Assembly (NCBI GenBank): GCA_023374025.1
Contig: SIJG01000118.1
Location: forward strand, 124,001 to 188,000
From: Heterodera schachtii
Taxonomy: Eukaryota; Nematoda; Chromadorea; Rhabditida; Heteroderidae
Length of the DNA: 64,000 nt
Direction of reading: 5' to 3'
Shown one piece after another: positions 62,076 to 64,000 of the stretch. The translations under genes and the position numbers were made by a program. The notes beneath the pieces are model-generated. The model was not told the origin of the DNA. It saw only the letters and a list, made by a program, of their open reading frames with translations, and ran no database searches. Numbering within the stretch: the stretch's first letter is position 1; the number at the start of each line of letters is the position of its first letter.

Positions 62076-64000
62076 TCCCATCCAAATCTTATTTTTAATT
62101 GTTTTTTTTCATTTTGAATAAAACCTGTTTGAATGAATTTACCTTGTATTAGTTAAAAAAAATTGAAAAAATTTTACATGTGTTTTGAATTTCATCATTT
62201 TAGAAATAGGTTATTTTATATTATGTGATTTTTACATTTTTTGAATAGCTTATTTTTTTATTTAGTATTTATTGGCTTCTCTATTTTTATTCAATTACTT
62301 TTTGAAATGAAATGAAATGGAATTGAAAAATATCATATTTATTTATTTAATAATTCAAAATAATTATCCTAAATAATTGTTAGTTTTATTAAAAAATCTA
62401 TTCAATCAATCAATATTGTTGATGGTATACTAAATACTAATAAACAATCAATGAAAAAGTAAAAATTATAAATTATTTTAAGCATATTAGTAATATTAAA
62501 AAAAGTTTCTATGAAAACAGCTAAAATAAAATATTTCTTATTTATTCAACAAGAATAGCTACGGTCGACGCTACTTCTACATCATCTACATCAATCGTCG
62601 AGAATAATTGATAAATTATATGATAAAAAAAACTTTGTGATGGATTATATAAATCAAATAATAATAGTTCTATAAAAGGAGTATTTTTTATTTTTTGAAA
62701 AAATTGTAGAGAGAAAATGCATTAAAATAATTGCATAGACACAATTAATATAATTGAATTTTAAAATTTATTTTTTAATGAAGCATAAAGAATGTGATCG
62801 AATTTGATTTTAATATTAGGGGATAAATAATTTTTGATACGCAAATTTTAAAATATTTAAAAAATGAAAAATTGGAACATTAAGTTTAAATTTAAAATAT
62901 TAAAAAAATAAATAAGGATGAAAATAATTATGCTGTTGAAATGCACCCTACAGACTGACCAATAATTAAATTTTAAATACAAATAGATTTTATTAGAAAA
63001 ATTCTTTGTACTTCAATGTTTTAATTTAAATATACGAGAATATCAATATTAATTAAATTGATTTATTCACCATCATAAATTTAAATGGATTGTAATCATC
63101 AAGAGAATATTTGTTAAATTTTATTTTTATAATTGTAGAAATTTAATAATATAATAAAAATATTTAAATTACTATAAATAATTCGATGCTCATCCTAATA
63201 TAATTCAGTAAATTTATTTGGCTGAAATTATGAATTAATGAGTATTGAATAATGTAAATTAAATTTATTTAATATTTTCAAAAGGAAAATGTTTTGCTTA
63301 TAATTTCAATAAAATAAGAACTACATAAATATTATAATAAAACAAAAGTTAAACAACAACACGCCATTCTTCCAGCTTTCCAACGTAAGTCTACAAGAAT
63401 GTTTAATAAATCATCCATAAAAATGAGTAAAAAAAGAAAAGAAAAATTTTTTAAAATATTATTTAAAAAGTTTTCTTAATTAGTAGTAATTCAAATTAAA
63501 TAATTCTATTAGCTGTAAAATTTAATTACAATAATAAAAAAAATATAAAATATCTTAAACAAAATTGAATACAAAAAGTTGAATTAATATTCAGAATTAT
63601 AATGTAATTAAATAATAATATGATTTTTCTTAAATTGATCGATTCATATTTTTAAAATTAAGAATAACTCTAACCGAAAAATAAATCACAAATAATTCAA
63701 AGATTGTTATTTTTTTTTAAATAAAAATTACTGATTAACCACAGAGCGCGATTATGCAAAAGCAAATAAAATTCTTAAAAATTTATATTTAAAATTAATT
63801 CACACCCTTAAATAAATTGAACTATTGAATTCGTTTTTAGTTTTTGTAAGAATTTTGTCGATTGTGTGGCTTTTTTAGTTATATTTCTATTTTTGGCAAA
63901 ATTTTGGCCATTTGGGATTTTTAACAAATATTTTGTGGGTTTTTTTGGCAAATACTACTGTAAATATTTGGCCTTTTTAACAAAATAAATCCAGGCACTG
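62076..64000. other. AT-rich non-coding DNA with skew reversal near 62.45 kb
   Basis: No gene. The + strand changes from T-rich to A-rich at about 62,450. Inverted copies of the dispersed motif follow (CGTCGAGAATAATTGATAAA at 62597-62616; CTACAAGAATGTTTAATAAA near 63391). The last 150 bp have GGCAAAATTTTGGCCATTTG-type low-complexity phrases. Confidence 0.45.

Overview
The window is a repeat-dominated, very AT-rich stretch of an animal nuclear genome, most likely a nematode. The main reasons are a BEL/Pao retrotransposon carrying a phlebovirus-type (Gn/Gc-like) envelope, an arrangement established for nematode BEL/Pao elements, and a short-intron splice acceptor ending TTTCAG. This is inference: no complete host gene is present and the species cannot be named from the sequence. 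Coding-quality, GC-richer DNA is almost confined to two LTR retrotransposons, both on the minus strand.

Layout. 1-9346: a CT microsatellite, a 165-bp direct repeat ending in a GC-rich hairpin, a 1.26-kb mariner/Tc1-type element (1766-3026, TA target), then AT-rich DNA. 9352-26717: a 17.4-kb BEL/Pao element (LTRs of 484-485 bp, TSD ATAAA). It reads right to left: 5' LTR, PBS resembling the 3' end of tRNA-Gly, 91-bp leader repeats, gag, pol, truncated env, then a second internal copy of partial gag-pol-env, then an extra 3' ORF, then the 3' LTR. Both internal copies sit between one LTR pair, so this is an internally duplicated element. 27887-28712: hAT-type MITE (8-bp TSD GCCAATGC). 29513-34598: Ty3/gypsy element (233-bp LTRs that look identical, TSD GAAAC) with a frameshifted pol and a damaged integrase. 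34630-35258: an intron and the last exon of a ubiquitin-like gene, ending Gly-Cys instead of Gly-Gly. 37364-38166: a second hAT-type MITE (TSD AAAGAAAA) with G-rich inner ends.

33437-41827 is repeated head-to-tail at 41828-50217 (about 8.39 kb, nearly identical). The left breakpoint lies inside the gypsy gag, so the second copy carries only the 5' LTR, leader and a 166-residue gag stub, plus second copies of the ubiquitin-like exon, tRNA-like sequence and MITE. From about 50.2 kb to the end is AT-rich DNA with no gene I can support, but with diverged dispersed repeats and a strand-specific A/T skew that switches sign near 39.15 kb and 62.45 kb.

How the parts relate. The BEL element combines structural (Gag with three zinc knuckles), enzymatic (protease, RT, RNase H, integrase) and envelope functions, but in both copies each reading frame has at least one break. 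Copy A has the gag N-terminus but a damaged pol C-terminus and env. Copy B has intact pol-env but lacks the gag N-terminus, and its envelope anchor is frame-shifted. The gypsy element looks recently inserted yet defective. A GC-rich hairpin repeat (stem about GGCGGYGCC, loop GGTA) recurs at nine places across otherwise AT-rich DNA, including inside both hAT-type MITEs.
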